Shown here: in pieces, positions 63,401-64,000 of the stretch | Numbering within the stretch: the first letter of the stretch is position 1 | Layout: the number at the start of each line of letters is the position of its first letter | Assembly: GCF_030733545.1 (NCBI RefSeq) | Contig: NZ_JASHIU010000008.1 | Span: 62,001-126,000 of the forward strand | Length of the DNA: 64,000 nt | Direction: 5' to 3' | DNA from: Oceanicaulis sp. MMSF_3324 | GTDB taxonomy: Bacteria > Pseudomonadota > Alphaproteobacteria > Caulobacterales > Maricaulaceae | The notes under the pieces: generated by a model | Databases searched by the model: none | What the model saw: only the letters and a program-made list of their open reading frames with translations | Told to the model about the DNA's origin: nothing | Position numbers and translations under genes: made by a program

Positions 63401-64000
63401 CCCATCCGAGCCGATGGCGCCTGGCGTGATGGCGCCTTGATCATTGAAAGCATGCAGATTGGCGAAGGCGGGAAAAGCGGCGCCTCTGCCCGGGCTGAGT
63501 TTCGCGCTACGTCCGAAGGGCTCGAAGGGGAAGGGCGCATCGAGCTCAATCAGCTGTATCTGGTGGATCGCCCCGAGCTGTCTGGCGGCGCGAGCGGTTT
63601 TGCAGAGTTCACCCTGGAGCAACGCGTGGTCACGGTGACGGGCGAGGCCGACATCCAGCGTCTGGACGTGCGTCCGAGCGGTGGCGGCGGCAATTCCATA
63701 CCCCAGATCGAGGTGGAAGAGGTGAACCGCCCCGACGTACTGGACCGGGCTTATCGACGGCCTGTCCGGATCGAGCTTGATTATCAATTGCGTGCGGATG
63801 ACCGCTTGATGGTTTCAAGCCGGGCCTTCAGCTCGGAATGGTCCGCTGATGTTCACGTGACCGGATCTGCGCAACAACCGCGGCTGTCGGGTCAGGCCAA
63901 TCTCATCTCCGGACAGGCTTCGCTCCTGACAGCTCAGTTCAACCTGGTTTCGGGCCGGGTGACGTTTGATGGCCCTGTGGCGCAGACCCGTCTGGCGATT
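60434..64000 (+). CDS. tamB: TamB-like (DUF490) translocation/assembly protein, 3' truncated by window edge
   Basis: Inner-membrane-anchored periplasmic protein that bridges to TamA and is implicated in outer-membrane protein and lipid transport. The frame is open from ATG 60434 to the last base (1189 codons). An N-terminal helix (about 12-33, FALAGLVLLLAAGLF) follows a short basic start, then VDDREISAVGRVKLSGLEGDVLSDFTIRRL, the characteristic TamB opening. A long repetitive beta-rich region (LDxxG-type strands) builds the groove. The conserved DUF490 C-terminus begins near the window end (SAQQPRLSGQANLISGQASLLTAQFNLVSGRVTFDGP). The stop is outside. Confidence 0.9.
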   Translation, partial: MRASTVFKYVAFALAGLVLLLAAGLFSLTQGPGRALVTHFVDDREISAVGRVKLSGLEGDVLSDFTIRRLTLSDDQGVWLEAEGLHVRWRARSLLGSAVRIEAVEAAHIEMLRRPELEREPSSGSGGGPGLRLNALRIAELVLAEPVLGERAALQARASLASDAQQGQSATIEVVRTDGASDRLSGEFTRSPQGVIEGRLSAEIEADSPLAQLAYAQGRGLTLNAEVSGDADAGAADFVLMIADRAGLEGRGRWDGGSWSLDADTDAEAWPDLPETVRALLQNGAVTGQGAIEPKSGQVRVTSEAGQVTLIRSDDAVLYISGTLNEDGLALVLPVAIEVSSARFDAQVEPDNDERWVAGDVQLETVSHPQLQLEAMSINFTLGREGERILFDLSGDGEEARWSSARAGALLGETVEYSAAGLYERSNQRLRFDRFRAKSTGLALEGSGDVTLDPLDFDGRFALNLDDAGRVQEGLSGPVTVRGEGGVSGLMLYVDGEELTGEAAPYTLATGLSGEGRVDFADGVAVSDLDLESDYLRLTGEILRPEPERTWQGQIDYALDAEGLGVGGLSGVVAGAASLEQSEVGLAARLQAQADTLSISGTVVSDPVLRIEINPQVEGGLGGEWRFDAQTSDRTLNMAGDISWADGAGRVGVQSGRFADIAVEGEARLDAEALIVDFAARQDGAIQLWSASVEYNAARDALMDGRVDLAARLESYRMSGVTLNAANMRLSGPVEAMTFELNADGAVTEPFTVSVGGPVSYGDDGLQASLDFAGELTERTLTSPQPLEIAYAGGELTARTGLALDGAGLDLDYRHNGEFTELSYDLRAIPADLVMGLLSLPQAEGELALDGEFTRQGGAWSGQSVLGVSGLSSAAEPALGALDGELRLELTGDRADLSGAFNDTDLEIRLDLNREGAVTGLGSLLEPDWRGTLGVNGDVGVLAALYMPEGEILRGVLSVEAEIDGLDSSGQVRFRDGALQSAIAGRAFEPIRADGAWRDGALIIESMQIGEGGKSGASARAEFRATSEGLEGEGRIELNQLYLVDRPELSGGASGFAEFTLEQRVVTVTGEADIQRLDVRPSGGGGNSIPQIEVEEVNRPDVLDRAYRRPVRIELDYQLRADDRLMVSSRAFSSEWSADVHVTGSAQQPRLSGQANLISGQASLLTAQFNLVSGRVTFDGPVAQTRLAI

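Overview
The window (64 kb, high GC, no gene disruption seen) reads as chromosome of a free-living alphaproteobacterium, most likely a Caulobacterales/Maricaulales-type organism (Maricaulis/Oceanicaulis/Hyphomonas-like). The reasons are an alphaproteobacterial PhyR-NepR-EcfG general stress response locus, a bactofilin-LmdC morphogenesis pair of the type described in Hyphomonas, an IscR-led SUF operon with its own IscS-like enzyme, a two-amidohydrolase operon, and TamA/TamB plus a YhdP-like protein. The species assignment is an inference from gene content only.

Layout. 1-6.97 kb: end of a class A penicillin-binding protein, prfB with the programmed +1 frameshift, then on the other strand bactofilin/LmdC, a ferritin-like protein and a peroxiredoxin. 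7.06-12.4 kb: YhdP-like envelope protein, anmK, an alpha/beta hydrolase. 12.6-21.5 kb: a long iron-sulfur operon (iscR, iscS-like, sufB, a barstar-like gene, a secreted hypothetical, sufC, sufD, sufS, sufT, sufA, a GST). 21.5-32.1 kb: TMEM175-like channel, GGDEF protein, RhlE-type helicase, a paired amidohydrolase operon, a class D beta-lactamase homologue, parE, an ACT-domain protein and a lytic transglycosylase-like lipoprotein. 32.3-45.0 kb: a large autotransporter, glnB-glnA, nnr, malic enzyme, MATE exporter, a coiled-coil orphan, a TPMT-like methyltransferase and tRNA-Leu(UAG).

45.2-58.7 kb is the most informative part: a general stress response island. Around phyR, nepR, ecfG and a HisKA_2-type kinase gene I read eleven exact matches to the EcfG promoter (GGAAC-N16/17-CGTT), each placed just upstream of a gene or operon. 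They serve phyR, nepR-ecfG, dps, two PRC-barrel proteins, a YqaE/Pmp3 peptide, a DUF1328-lipoprotein-DUF883-membrane-protein-FNT operon, an entericidin-like lipoprotein, an unknown outer-membrane-like protein, an ATP-grasp ligase plus class I amidotransferase pair, and a 56-residue membrane protein. One box (51314-51338) has no gene behind it. Instead it precedes about 115 nt that fold into three hairpins with a very C-rich anti-Shine-Dalgarno loop, a strong candidate for a stress-induced small RNA of the GsrN type.

58.7-64 kb: tamA and the start of tamB, which runs off the window. The best candidates for undescribed biology are the putative sRNA, the ATP-grasp/amidotransferase operon with an apparently leaderless EcfG transcript, the barstar-like gene inside the SUF operon, and the small EcfG-controlled membrane proteins.
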